Shown here piece after piece: positions 33,809-42,485 of a stretch of DNA of 64,000 nt (position 1 is its first letter; every line of letters starts with the position of its first letter). Made by a program: the position numbers and the translations under genes. Under the pieces are notes generated by a model, which was given only the letters and a program-made list of their open reading frames with translations, made no database searches and was not told the origin of the DNA. This DNA is from an uncultured Parvibacter sp. (lineage in GTDB: Bacteria > Actinomycetota > Coriobacteriia > Coriobacteriales > Eggerthellaceae). Where the stretch lies: positions 25,856-89,855 of the forward strand of contig CAJUNI010000003.1 of NCBI GenBank assembly GCA_910587945.1, in the 5' to 3' direction.

Positions 33809-36800
33809 CTACACGTCGTCTCGACGACGCCGCCAAATGTACACACCAGCGATCAGACCTGCAAGACCGATCACGATGGCCCCGATAGGTAGTGCCACGT
33901 CCAGACCCGTCTTGCCGAATACAGAGCCCTTCGGCTCGCCCGTAGAGGGCATCGGGGTCTCAGGCTCGGGCTCGGGCGTCTCAGGTGGGTTCGCCGTGAC
34001 GTTCACCGTCTGGCCCTCATCGTCGATATCCTCATGGGTCGTCACCTTCACAGGCTCGGACACATCATCACCGATCTCCATCTCACGCCACAGCTGCTCG
34101 AAGGCGACCACATCGAGGTCCATGAGCTCGGACGCATCAAATGTGAAGATGACATCCACCGAGCCTTCGGACGCCGCGGGCACGAACACGGTCTCAGCAG
34201 TGACCACCTCGTCCTTGACGATAAGCGGCTCGCCCGTCTCCTTGTTCATGAGCGTGGCCTTGAGCGTGTACTCCTTACCAGCCACCAGGCCCGTATAGGT
34301 CACGATATCCTTGATGGTGGCCTCAGTGGAGTTCAGCACGTACTTGTCACCGTCGGTGGCATCCGTCGCCGTGGTGCCAATCTTCGGCGTCACGAAGGTG
34401 GCCTGCTCGCGCTCATCGTTGATGTCAAGACCGCCGGCCACAATCTGATTCTCCTTGTCGTGGGTCAGATACACCATCGAGGTGACCTTCTCCGTCGGCA
34501 CGAAGCGGGCATCGAAATCATAGGTGATGTCAACATCCCCAGAGCCAGACTCAGGGGTGAAGGTGGTCTCAGCTGTCACAATACGGTCGGCGATGCCCTC
34601 ATAGGCCGGGTTGGACAGCAGACGGTCAACCGCCTCCTTGTCGTAGGCCACAGGCCAATCGGTGAACTCACCAGCGGCCGGGTCGTAGGCGCCCTCAGCG
34701 CTGCCAATACCGATGGCATTAAACCACTCATCGGCGAACTGCTTGAGCACCTTCTCGTCCACAGGCTTGAACGCATACGGATCATCGTCCGCAGGCGCGT
34801 AGGCCAAGAAGGGCAGACCCGTGTTCGTATCGAACAGCATGCCGTGAACCGTGTACTCGTCACCCTCGACCGCACGCTCGTAGTGGACGGTATCCACCAG
34901 CACGGCCTCAGAATCGGCCACCACAGCCTTGTCATCGAGCCAAGAGCCACGGCTGGTCATGTCAGTGTCGAACACTACAGGCTCCACCGTCACCGTCTGA
35001 CCAGGGTCATCGGGATCCTCATGGTCGGCCACCGGATTGTCAGGCTTACCCGGGTTATCGGGGTACTCATCACCCGTGGACGGGTTGTCAGGGTCAACCG
35101 GACGACCAACGGTCTCATAGGCCACCAGTGTGTAACCGGACAGCAGCGAAGCATCGAAGCGGAACTCAACCTCGAAGGTCCCGTTGGCGTCCTTCGGCGT
35201 AAAAGTAGTCGAACCGGTCACCACATTGCCATCGGCATCGCGCAGCTCGGTCACACCGAAGTCGGTCTTGACCATGAGCTTGCCCCAGCCAACATAGGTC
35301 TTGCCAGGCACCAGGTTACGGTACTCAACAGTGTCGATGAGCACAGCCTCATCATCCACGGCCACGACCTTGCCACCCGTCTTGCCGTCCACCAGCGTGG
35401 TGCCGATCTCAGGCTCGGTAATGAGCAGCGACTGGTTGTAATCGCCCATGTCGCGATGGGACGCAACCAGAGCGCCAGTCTTCACGTCATAGGCCTCCTC
35501 GAAGACCGTAATCTCCTTGCCAGCCAGCTCGCGAGTATCAATACCCTCAAAATGCACGTCCACCGAACCGTTCGGCAGCTTGGCCGTAAAGTCCTGGTAG
35601 AAGTACACCGGTTCACCGTTCTCATCGGTCAGCACCGGACGGGCCTCAGTGTACTTGTCTGCCGTGTAGTAGGTACCCGTCTCCGGGTCGATATCACGGT
35701 ACACCAGCCAGGCCTTCATGCGGTACTGCTTGCCGTTCTCAAACTCGCGATAGGCGACGCGATCAACGAAATGAGACTCGGTATCGGCAGTCACGAAGTG
35801 ATCGCCATCCAGGTCATCGCGGGCCTCAGTGCTGATGGAACGAATGCCCTCGGTCTGGTTGTCTACCGTGCCGAGGTCGTACACGCGGTCAGCCTTCTTC
35901 GAAATCTTGATGTCAGGAACGCTAGCCATGATGAGACCATCGTTCACGCCGCCCTTGACCAGCAGCTCGACCATAGAGTAGCTACCGCCACCGCTGGCGT
36001 AAGGCAGAGCACCCTTGTCATCACGCGGGCCCTTACCCTCAAGCACCTTGTCCACACCGTCAGCACGACCGTAGAACCACAAACCAGCATCAGGATCGAG
36101 CTTGGACGCATCAACGGTGGCCCCACTGGTGTCCAGCGTGTAGTTGCCGTTGGCGTCCTTGACCACCTTGATGCCGCTCACCGCAGCGTCATTGGCGTTG
36201 GTCTTGTAGGTGTGCTTGTTGTAATCCGCCGCGGACTCATAGATGCCGTTGTCACCGGTCACAACCACATGCCACTCACCAGTCTTGGTGTCAATAAGCG
36301 CGAAGGGCACGCCAGCCAGACGCTTCTGAGACTGGTCGACCGTCTTCACAAACTTGAAGTCACCACGGTCAGTGGGGTCGAAGATAGACATCTCACCATT
36401 GTTGGTTGCATCAGCGGGATCCTTCTGATTGGGAACAAGCACATTATGAAACTCATCAGAAGAGAAAACGTTTAACCACTTAATACGCCAACCCTCACCC
36501 TCGTCGACTACAACACGATAGCCCATCAGCTTATCGTTAATCTGATAGCCCTTTGGAGCCTCAACCTCGCGAATGGTAGCCGTGCCAATCGGAATCGAGT
36601 TCACTACAGTACCCACAGGAATGCTTGTAGACACAAAACCAGATTGATGGTCAGCAGCCGTCACCGTATGCTTATACGGCCACGTGCCCGAAGACGGGGC
36701 CCCATACATGTTAACAGCACCAAGCTCGTTCGTCGTCCAGCGGGCCGTTGCGGACGGCGCCTCCCCCGACGCCTTCAGCTCGGCCTCATTCTTATACAAA

Positions 36801-38974
36801 CCCTTGTAGTAGCTGATCTCGAACACGGCACCCTGCAGGCGCGGCATACCAGAGTCATAGCCCGGGCCGAACTCGTCAGATCCCTTGTACACGATGACGC
36901 CAACGGGGTCGTCAACCGGCTCGTCCTCCACCTCAAGCAGCGCCATCTTAGTCTCATCGTCGACATCCTCAGGCGTGATCGTATGTACCGTCGGATCCAA
37001 CTTAGCACCCTTAGGCTGCTGCGTCTCCTTGACGTAATAGGTCTGCTTCTTGAGCATCTTCTCACCCGTGGTAGCGTTGCCATTCTCATCGGTAGTGAGA
37101 ACCACCTGCTCGCCGTCCTTGTTGGTGGCAACCTGGGTGCACTCCTCATCGGTGTAGAAGGTGTACTCAGCACCAGCAAGGCTGTAGTTGTCGTTGCCAT
37201 CGGTGCAAGCAGTATCCGACCAGGACTTCTCCAGATTAACACCAATGTAAGGATCCAGCTTGATCTTGTAAGCACCAAGACCTTGCTGTGAGCCATATAC
37301 AGGAGAATTAAAGGCCATGATGACATAGCTATCATCATCAGCCTTATGAATCACACGACCATAGAGATCCATCCATTTCTGCTTGTCCGCGCCCAGCTCA
37401 TAATCATTGGTGTCATTACTAAAGCTACCGTGACCACAATAAAGAGTCAGCCAACCACCAAACGCGTTCCACGCATCGCTAGACAGATCCAGCTGCTTGC
37501 CCGCCCCAGTGGTTACTGTGCAATTGGGACTCGTAATCGACCGGCCACTTTCCTTCGTGGCATCACTCGACCACACCCAAGTACCCCACAACTCGGGATG
37601 GCCTTCAACAAGATGTTCCTTACCAATACCATCAGTCCACGTATCAGCACCAATCGCCTCAAATGTTAGCGAGAAATCATCCTCTCCACGAGACTCATAA
37701 AATGCTGTATGCCACTTAGTGAAAACTTCGCTCTTAGTTCCGCCTGGATTAAAAGTGACCATATATTGGCCTGCAGACCAAGTAGCTTCAGAATGGAAGT
37801 AACCTTCATAAGTGAAGCCCATACCCACATACAGTTTATCGGGATCAACATCGAGGCCAACCTCAGAAATAGCGTTGACCTGATCAGGCGTGTAATAGTA
37901 CCAATCGCCTACATGCGTCCCTTTGGCATAAGCAAGATTTGCCTCATTGCCCGATCGCATACCGTTATCATTGATTTTGATATCTACTGAAGACACATTG
38001 TAAGCCGACACACCGAGCAAAAGAACTCCAGTTTCAGGATTATAAACTGCCTGTGCACCTTCCGCACCAGACTCCTCAAACTCCTCGGGACTCTGCAGAT
38101 ACAAAGGCGTATCAGATCCATTGATACGAACCTCCAAACAAGACAGGTCAAGATTCTCTGCCGTACCCACGGTAGCCACTGGAATCTGCATCAACGTGTC
38201 CATAGTATCAAAAAACTGATACTGGGACTTATTAGGCGCAGTTACACCCTTATGTTGATTGTCGATTATCACATCAACAGCCTTTTTCATTGCATTCTCA
38301 TCAGTGAAATCAACCGCATGAAGAATCTGCACTTTGATGACAACCCCGATCTCAGGGTCCACATAGTTCTTTCTGTATTCAGGATCTACTTGGAGTGTCT
38401 TAGGAATGTAAATAAGACCTTTCGATGCATCATAGCGCACCTGATCATTGAGCATGTAAGGATGCTCTTCATTATTTACATACACATCGATATCCAATGG
38501 CTCCGATACACCAGTCAACTGCGGCGTATCGAGAAAACCGACGAGCCAGTTCTCGTCGCCAACATCATATAGATCAATAAACGAGGGGATAGTGTGCACC
38601 ATAGCCTGGGGCGCCTTTTTCCAGATCTCATCAATGTCCCACATATCCCCGATCTCAGCCTTATCGGCCATTGTGTAGTTGACCATAAGATCAGAGACCT
38701 TAGTCATGCCCCCAGTCATATCCAGCTGTGGGATCTCAGCTGATTCGTTTGTGGCAGACATGGCAGTCGAGCCATCAGCAAGACTATCTGCGATGTAATC
38801 CTTGATGTCAGGGTAGATCTCCCCTTCACCCTCGTTCGCATAAGCGTCTACCGGCCAGATGATGCTCGGCAGCGCTCCTGCTGGCACCAACGAGATCGCC
38901 AGGGCGAGGACAAGTGCAATGCGCCCCAGCACCCCCTTGACACCTTTCGTGTGAACAGATGCACAATTTCCCAT
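33809..38974 (-). CDS. Large VaFE/SpaA-type surface-anchored adhesin or pilin
   Basis: This encodes 1721 residues. I choose ATG 38974 (MGNCASVH) with AGAGAGGACGG upstream. It has a signal peptide (about 12-45), an N-terminal domain to about 560 with LTLYCGHG (possible thioester-type Cys), SpaA/Cna-B-like domains (LAGAEYTFYTDEEC, LQGAVFEISYYKG, LAGVPFALIDTKTG), then several VaFE/T-Q ester-bond repeats (for example ETVFVP, VVAFEQLW). The C-terminus has PMPSTG and then VFGKTG (about 1686-1690) before a hydrophobic helix and RRRRDDV. The motif nearest the membrane is FGKTG, not LPxTG. Base composition is lower in GC in the first third. The role is adhesion or pilus; partner sortase uncertain. Confidence 0.85.
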   Translation of the reverse strand: MGNCASVHTKGVKGVLGRIALVLALAISLVPAGALPSIIWPVDAYANEGEGEIYPDIKDYIADSLADGSTAMSATNESAEIPQLDMTGGMTKVSDLMVNYTMADKAEIGDMWDIDEIWKKAPQAMVHTIPSFIDLYDVGDENWLVGFLDTPQLTGVSEPLDIDVYVNNEEHPYMLNDQVRYDASKGLIYIPKTLQVDPEYRKNYVDPEIGVVIKVQILHAVDFTDENAMKKAVDVIIDNQHKGVTAPNKSQYQFFDTMDTLMQIPVATVGTAENLDLSCLEVRINGSDTPLYLQSPEEFEESGAEGAQAVYNPETGVLLLGVSAYNVSSVDIKINDNGMRSGNEANLAYAKGTHVGDWYYYTPDQVNAISEVGLDVDPDKLYVGMGFTYEGYFHSEATWSAGQYMVTFNPGGTKSEVFTKWHTAFYESRGEDDFSLTFEAIGADTWTDGIGKEHLVEGHPELWGTWVWSSDATKESGRSITSPNCTVTTGAGKQLDLSSDAWNAFGGWLTLYCGHGSFSNDTNDYELGADKQKWMDLYGRVIHKADDDSYVIMAFNSPVYGSQQGLGAYKIKLDPYIGVNLEKSWSDTACTDGNDNYSLAGAEYTFYTDEECTQVATNKDGEQVVLTTDENGNATTGEKMLKKQTYYVKETQQPKGAKLDPTVHTITPEDVDDETKMALLEVEDEPVDDPVGVIVYKGSDEFGPGYDSGMPRLQGAVFEISYYKGLYKNEAELKASGEAPSATARWTTNELGAVNMYGAPSSGTWPYKHTVTAADHQSGFVSTSIPVGTVVNSIPIGTATIREVEAPKGYQINDKLMGYRVVVDEGEGWRIKWLNVFSSDEFHNVLVPNQKDPADATNNGEMSIFDPTDRGDFKFVKTVDQSQKRLAGVPFALIDTKTGEWHVVVTGDNGIYESAADYNKHTYKTNANDAAVSGIKVVKDANGNYTLDTSGATVDASKLDPDAGLWFYGRADGVDKVLEGKGPRDDKGALPYASGGGSYSMVELLVKGGVNDGLIMASVPDIKISKKADRVYDLGTVDNQTEGIRSISTEARDDLDGDHFVTADTESHFVDRVAYREFENGKQYRMKAWLVYRDIDPETGTYYTADKYTEARPVLTDENGEPVYFYQDFTAKLPNGSVDVHFEGIDTRELAGKEITVFEEAYDVKTGALVASHRDMGDYNQSLLITEPEIGTTLVDGKTGGKVVAVDDEAVLIDTVEYRNLVPGKTYVGWGKLMVKTDFGVTELRDADGNVVTGSTTFTPKDANGTFEVEFRFDASLLSGYTLVAYETVGRPVDPDNPSTGDEYPDNPGKPDNPVADHEDPDDPGQTVTVEPVVFDTDMTSRGSWLDDKAVVADSEAVLVDTVHYERAVEGDEYTVHGMLFDTNTGLPFLAYAPADDDPYAFKPVDEKVLKQFADEWFNAIGIGSAEGAYDPAAGEFTDWPVAYDKEAVDRLLSNPAYEGIADRIVTAETTFTPESGSGDVDITYDFDARFVPTEKVTSMVYLTHDKENQIVAGGLDINDEREQATFVTPKIGTTATDATDGDKYVLNSTEATIKDIVTYTGLVAGKEYTLKATLMNKETGEPLIVKDEVVTAETVFVPAASEGSVDVIFTFDASELMDLDVVAFEQLWREMEIGDDVSEPVKVTTHEDIDDEGQTVNVTANPPETPEPEPETPMPSTGEPKGSVFGKTGLDVALPIGAIVIGLAGLIAGVYIWRRRRDDV

Positions 38975-39062
38975 GTGACGGCACCGTCCTCTCTCAAACT
39001 TCCCCATCGAATACAAGCCGAGGCCGCATGTCCCCATGCGACCTCAGACATTCCTGATGGAA

Positions 39063-39071
39063 AGTATACCA
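39063..39071 (-). promoter_or_regulatory. Extended -10 promoter of the large VaFE gene
   Basis: The minus strand reads TGG-TATACT, 89 bases upstream of the start. The left-end hairpin of an IS605-type remnant starts only about 20 bases upstream, so the original -35 region may have been replaced. Confidence 0.5.
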
Positions 39072-39091
39072 CAGATTTAACAGCGAGAAAG

Positions 39092-39403
39092 CCACGTAGT
39101 TTCAACTACGTGGATGAATCGGCCCTCACAAACCCTGGCTCTTCACATACTGAATTGCAGTTTCTTCTGAGATGCATCCCAGTGTGCTGACGAAGTAACC
39201 CTTCGTCCAAATGATCTTCTTTTTCCAAAAGAACTTCGACAGCTCGTCAGCACACTGGGATGCGAATAACATCAAAGTAGGGCAGGAACTGTCCGAATTT
39301 ACGCTTGTGGAGAGTGCTTTCCCTGCTCATGATCGTGAGATCATGGATAAATGGCGCTCGATGAAGCAAGAAGCCACGTTGCTTTAGCTGCGTGGTAGTT
39401 CAC
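39092..39403. mobile_element. IS605-family remnant with both ends, internally deleted
   Basis: The left end has a perfect hairpin CCACGTAGTT-TC-AACTACGTGG (39092-39113). A minus-strand C-terminal fragment of TnpA follows, then a 20-bp inverted repeat at the deletion point, then the last 145 bases of tnpB (39259-39403) with the right-end hairpin (39374-39395) ending GGTAGTTCAC. The divergent tnpA/tnpB order is that of IS605. It is non-autonomous. It sits between the VaFE promoter and the 3' end of the next surface gene, whose stop codon it supplies. Confidence 0.85.
39126..39243 (-). pseudogene. TnpA (Y1 transposase) C-terminal fragment
   Basis: The minus-strand frame reads DELSKFFWKKKIIWTKGYF, then VSTLGCISEETAIQYVKSQ and a TGA stop. 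This is the conserved end of IS200/IS605 TnpA. The catalytic HUH and Tyr regions are absent. Confidence 0.8.
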
Positions 39404-41124
39404 TCCCACTGAACCGGGTTCAGCCGCTCACCAACGGACGCCAACTCTTTATCCCGTTTCGACATAATCGACCCGTCCAGATCCTCAGACTGCGGCACGT
39501 CTGCTCGCAACACATCGGTGTTCGTCCTCCCGAGCACCACCGCGGTATCCACCTTCGTGTTCAACGCAAACCCACCTGATGGCGCCACCTCTCGCACCCA
39601 GTACGTCCCCGGATTGAGCCTGTCAATGAACACACGGCCATTCCCGTCGGTCACCCCTTCACCAACCTTCACGGTGCACGCCTCATCGGCAAAAACCTCG
39701 TACCGCGCCCCAGCCAGTGTGTAGCACCCGTTCTGGCCGAGCTGCGACACCCGATCATTGGCGCTCGACCCGATGATGGTCAACGACCCGTACCAAGCCT
39801 TGCCCCACACTGTGTTGGTCTCACGGCTGGTGCTGTTTACCACGCCCACGGCCTTGTTCGAGAACTTCCAATACGAACCTCCGTTCGCATGACCCTCGGT
39901 TGCATACCCACTGAAATCAGCATCAGTCCTCACCTTGGCTGTGATATCGACCCGATAGGTGCCGCCTGACGAGTTCGGCGTCTTATGCGACACTGTAATG
40001 GTCTGCCCGCTCTTCGTCACATTGAACCGACTCGTCACATCCGTGTCCGCGGCAGTCGCCGCGTCCCTGAGCTTCACGACCTTAACAACTGCACTACTCG
40101 CATCCAAACACCGATCCAACGTATCAGTCCACTTCACTTGCTGGGTTGCCACATTGGCCGGTGCATAAGGCACGAACTGGTTGACCGTAAACTTGACCTG
40201 CTCGCCAAGCCCCACAGGCTCAGTCGTCTCCACAGTCTTCGTCGGCGTGCCAATATAGTCATCGGGATAATGAGTCACATCAGTGGTCAGCGTCGTGCCG
40301 CATCCGCGGCCCTGCCACTGCATGGAAAACGACCCATTCACCGTCTTGGCCGCCACACCGCACTCGAAATTGAATGTATTGGTAACGGCCCAATCAGGAT
40401 CATCACTGTAAGTATTCCCGCTGATCTTAAGAACGCTGTCTTGTTTGATCCAGGCATCCCCGCTCCAACCGCTCTGGAACGTCACACCCTCCGACAGACC
40501 GTCCCAAGAAAATTCCAGGTCATCAACGATCATGACATACGGAACGCTCACGACCCTGTCCGTGCCCGTATAGAACAACTCGATCTTCCAATCGCTCCAT
40601 ACCTTCACAAACCCGTGGTTAGCCGTACCCTGGTACCAATCACTGCCACCATCCAGCGACGCAGCGAACGTGAAGAAATCAGGACCGCCGTCATAGGCCC
40701 CCACAAACGTCACTGCCCCTGAATGACCATCTTCATACGCGACCCTCACGTTGGTGCATGTCATGCGCATATCAATACGCTCGCCATACACCGTCTGCCC
40801 TGCATTGCGCCAGAAATACGAGCAGGGGTTGGCGTGATTTCCCGCACCAGAGACTTTAACGGCCTTCAACACCCGATCGTTGTTTGTGCTTGCACCGCCC
40901 GTAGCCTTGTTCACCATAGTCGCCTGTGAGGCCCCGTTTACCGTCACCGTGAGGTTTGAATGCCGCACATTGTCCAAATACACACCACCCATGGGAACAT
41001 CGCTGATGCTCGCCACACGATTGTTCGTAAGTGCCCACGCCTGCCCCGCACTGACGCACAAAAGACCTGCTGTGAGCAGCAGTACCAAAAGCATACTTAG
41101 GCCTGCACATTTAGTTCGACTCAT
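39400..41124 (-). CDS. SpaA-type surface protein truncated at its C-terminus by an IS end
   Basis: This encodes 574 residues. The start is ATG 41124 (MSRTKCAG) after GGGGTGTCAGG. It has a signal peptide (about 1-31), a beta-rich adhesin region (about 40-300), a collagen-binding or fimbrial isopeptide-like region (TPTKTVETTEPVGLGEQVKFTV), and a SpaA/Cna-B domain (about 455-545: LAGARYEVFADEAC, GTYWVREVAPSGG). It then starts what looks like another domain and stops in the IS605 right end (TGA at 39400-39402). No sorting signal or membrane helix remains, so the product would be secreted instead of wall-anchored. Its promoter has a C10 tract. Confidence 0.75.
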   Translation of the reverse strand: MSRTKCAGLSMLLVLLLTAGLLCVSAGQAWALTNNRVASISDVPMGGVYLDNVRHSNLTVTVNGASQATMVNKATGGASTNNDRVLKAVKVSGAGNHANPCSYFWRNAGQTVYGERIDMRMTCTNVRVAYEDGHSGAVTFVGAYDGGPDFFTFAASLDGGSDWYQGTANHGFVKVWSDWKIELFYTGTDRVVSVPYVMIVDDLEFSWDGLSEGVTFQSGWSGDAWIKQDSVLKISGNTYSDDPDWAVTNTFNFECGVAAKTVNGSFSMQWQGRGCGTTLTTDVTHYPDDYIGTPTKTVETTEPVGLGEQVKFTVNQFVPYAPANVATQQVKWTDTLDRCLDASSAVVKVVKLRDAATAADTDVTSRFNVTKSGQTITVSHKTPNSSGGTYRVDITAKVRTDADFSGYATEGHANGGSYWKFSNKAVGVVNSTSRETNTVWGKAWYGSLTIIGSSANDRVSQLGQNGCYTLAGARYEVFADEACTVKVGEGVTDGNGRVFIDRLNPGTYWVREVAPSGGFALNTKVDTAVVLGRTNTDVLRADVPQSEDLDGSIMSKRDKELASVGERLNPVQWE

Positions 41125-41157
41125 CCTGACACCCCATTTCCTCGTCTGCATCCACCC

Positions 41158-41186
41158 ATTATCGCCCAAAATAGGGGGGGGGGCAA
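41158..41186 (-). promoter_or_regulatory. Promoter with a C10 homopolymer in the -35/-10 spacer
   Basis: On the minus strand the -35 is TTGCCC (41181-41186) and the -10 is GATAAT (41158-41163). The 17-bp spacer includes most of a run of ten C (41174-41183 on the plus strand, as G). Slippage in the run would change the spacer length and switch transcription of the surface-protein gene, as known for poly-C fimbrial promoters in Bordetella. Confidence 0.6.
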
Positions 41187-41202
41187 GGGCGCCATCTGCG
41201 AA

Positions 41203-41220
41203 ATCCCGCATGCGCGGGAT
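41203..41220. repeat. Inverted repeat in the divergent promoter region
   Basis: ATCCCGC and GCGGGAT flank ATGC. It lies between the phase-variable promoter and the plus-strand gene at 41299, and could be an operator for either. Confidence 0.5.
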
Positions 41221-41298
41221 GGTGTGCGCTCATGACACCCCATCATCCTGCTACAATCAACCTCGTCCCTGAAACCAAAGAGAGAGGATATTATCATT

Positions 41299-41931
41299 AT
41301 GGCAAGCGAAATGACCCTCATGGCCCAAGAACTGTACGAGGCCATGACCACAAAACCATCGATGAAGGGCCAAGTGCTGCCTCCTGAGGTGGCCCAACGT
41401 ACTGTCGAACGCATCTTCAGCGCTATGTCCGGCTACGTCAACCGCGTCATCCAGTTCGAAACCACCGTGCCCATGCTTCGTTTGCGCTACGAGGGTGAGG
41501 ACTTCCGCGACCACTTCGCCGCCGTAGATCGCCACCGCCATGACGCCCACGACCTGGCCGTCACTGCAGTTTGCCAGGGCAACCGCTACGCGCAGCACTA
41601 TGGCGTCCAATCCTGCCTGCCCGACATTGGCACCGAGGCCACCCCTGATGTCATCTCCAACCCCAATGTGCGCACCCTTGTGGCCGACTACTGCGGCCGC
41701 TACGCCACCGAGACCTTCTTAAACCGCGACCAGCCGGCCCCGGCCAAGCCTAAAACCCTCGTAGCCAACAAAAGCCTCACCCAAGAACCCCATCTTGACG
41801 AGGCCGTCGCCCGGGCCAACCGCATGCCCTACAACGAGCCTGTGCCACTTAAAACCGAGCGCATGCCCATCGACGACTCCCGCATCAAATTTACCGACAA
41901 CGGCCCTGAAACGGGCCTCACAACTCCTTAG
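41299..41931 (+). CDS. Hypothetical protein, DUF3232-like
   Basis: This encodes 210 residues. The start is ATG 41299 after GAGAGGATATTATC. Residues about 40-110 (RVIQFETTVPMLRLRYEGEDFRDH and RHRHDAHDLAV) resemble DUF3232 proteins of Gram-positive mobile elements. The C-terminal third is polar and probably disordered. It forms a pair with the next gene, 18 bases downstream. Function unknown. Confidence 0.65.
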   Translation: MASEMTLMAQELYEAMTTKPSMKGQVLPPEVAQRTVERIFSAMSGYVNRVIQFETTVPMLRLRYEGEDFRDHFAAVDRHRHDAHDLAVTAVCQGNRYAQHYGVQSCLPDIGTEATPDVISNPNVRTLVADYCGRYATETFLNRDQPAPAKPKTLVANKSLTQEPHLDEAVARANRMPYNEPVPLKTERMPIDDSRIKFTDNGPETGLTTP

Positions 41932-41949
41932 AAAGGAAATTCCCCGCTC

Positions 41950-42306
41950 ATGATACGCCTCACTGAAACCTCTCGCTTCGAACTCGGCCCCAACGAAGAG
42001 GAAATCATCTACGGTGTCACCCCCGTCTATGGTGAAACCAACTTCGGCACCTGGGAGATAGTTGTCCACACCGGCGCCGCGGGTGAACCTGCAAGCATCG
42101 ACATCGCCGCATCCACCGCTCAGGATGACTACCTGCGTGCCGCCTGCCTTGCCCAGCCGAACAAGCCGGCCAACTGGCTCATCAAGATTTCCCTCCGCTT
42201 CGCAACTGTCAACACACCCAACGACATGCGCGAACTCGCTACCGCAGCCAAGCATCTTGCTGACATCTGCGAAAAGGTGCAGGACGAGATCATCCCGCAT
42301 CTTTAA
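41950..42306 (+). CDS. Hypothetical protein
   Basis: This encodes 118 residues. The start is ATG 41950 with GAAAGGAAA about ten bases upstream. It is soluble, with a beta-rich N-terminal half and a C-terminal helix (MRELATAAKHLADICEKV). It is the second gene of a two-gene plus-strand unit ending in a terminator. No family recognised. Confidence 0.7.
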   Translation: MIRLTETSRFELGPNEEEIIYGVTPVYGETNFGTWEIVVHTGAAGEPASIDIAASTAQDDYLRAACLAQPNKPANWLIKISLRFATVNTPNDMRELATAAKHLADICEKVQDEIIPHL

Positions 42307-42312
42307 GCCTCG

Positions 42313-42348
42313 ACACCATGCCCCACACTACCATGTGGGGCATGGTGT
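42313..42348 (+). terminator. Long hairpin after the two-gene unit
   Basis: 13-bp arms (ACACCATGCCCCA with TGGGGCATGGTGT) have a 10-base loop, seven bases after the stop; only a short T-rich tail follows. Confidence 0.65.
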
Positions 42349-42367
42349 TCTCACTGTTAGATTTTAT

Positions 42368-42451
42368 GTGGATGTCGAACCCGAGCTGTGCCCGCTCATC
42401 AACCCTGAAACAAGACTGCCCACCTCGGTGCGCACCAACGACATGCTCTAA
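42368..42451 (+). pseudogene. Short coding-like fragment or micro-ORF
   Basis: GTG 42368 opens 27 codons (VDVEPELCPLINPETRLPTS and on to TNDML) with coding-like codon use but no ribosome site. It lies between two hairpins. It may be the tail of a lost gene. Confidence 0.25.
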
Positions 42452-42455
42452 AACA

Positions 42456-42485
42456 GCCCCTCTAATGAGGGGCCGTTTTTTTTTC
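42456..42485 (+). terminator. Terminator between convergent units
   Basis: GCCCCTC and GAGGGGC have loop TAAT, followed by CGTTTTTTTTTT. It may also stop the convergent NagZ remnant. Confidence 0.8.

Noticed and set aside
34034..36475. Plus-strand ORF of 813 residues
   Set aside because: It is the antisense of VaFE repeats; Val/Leu/His/Arg-rich and without domains or start signals.
42062..42451. Plus-strand ORF of 129 residues overlapping the 118-residue gene
   Set aside because: Its first half is an out-of-frame shadow and runs through a hairpin; only the last 27 codons look coding, listed as a fragment.
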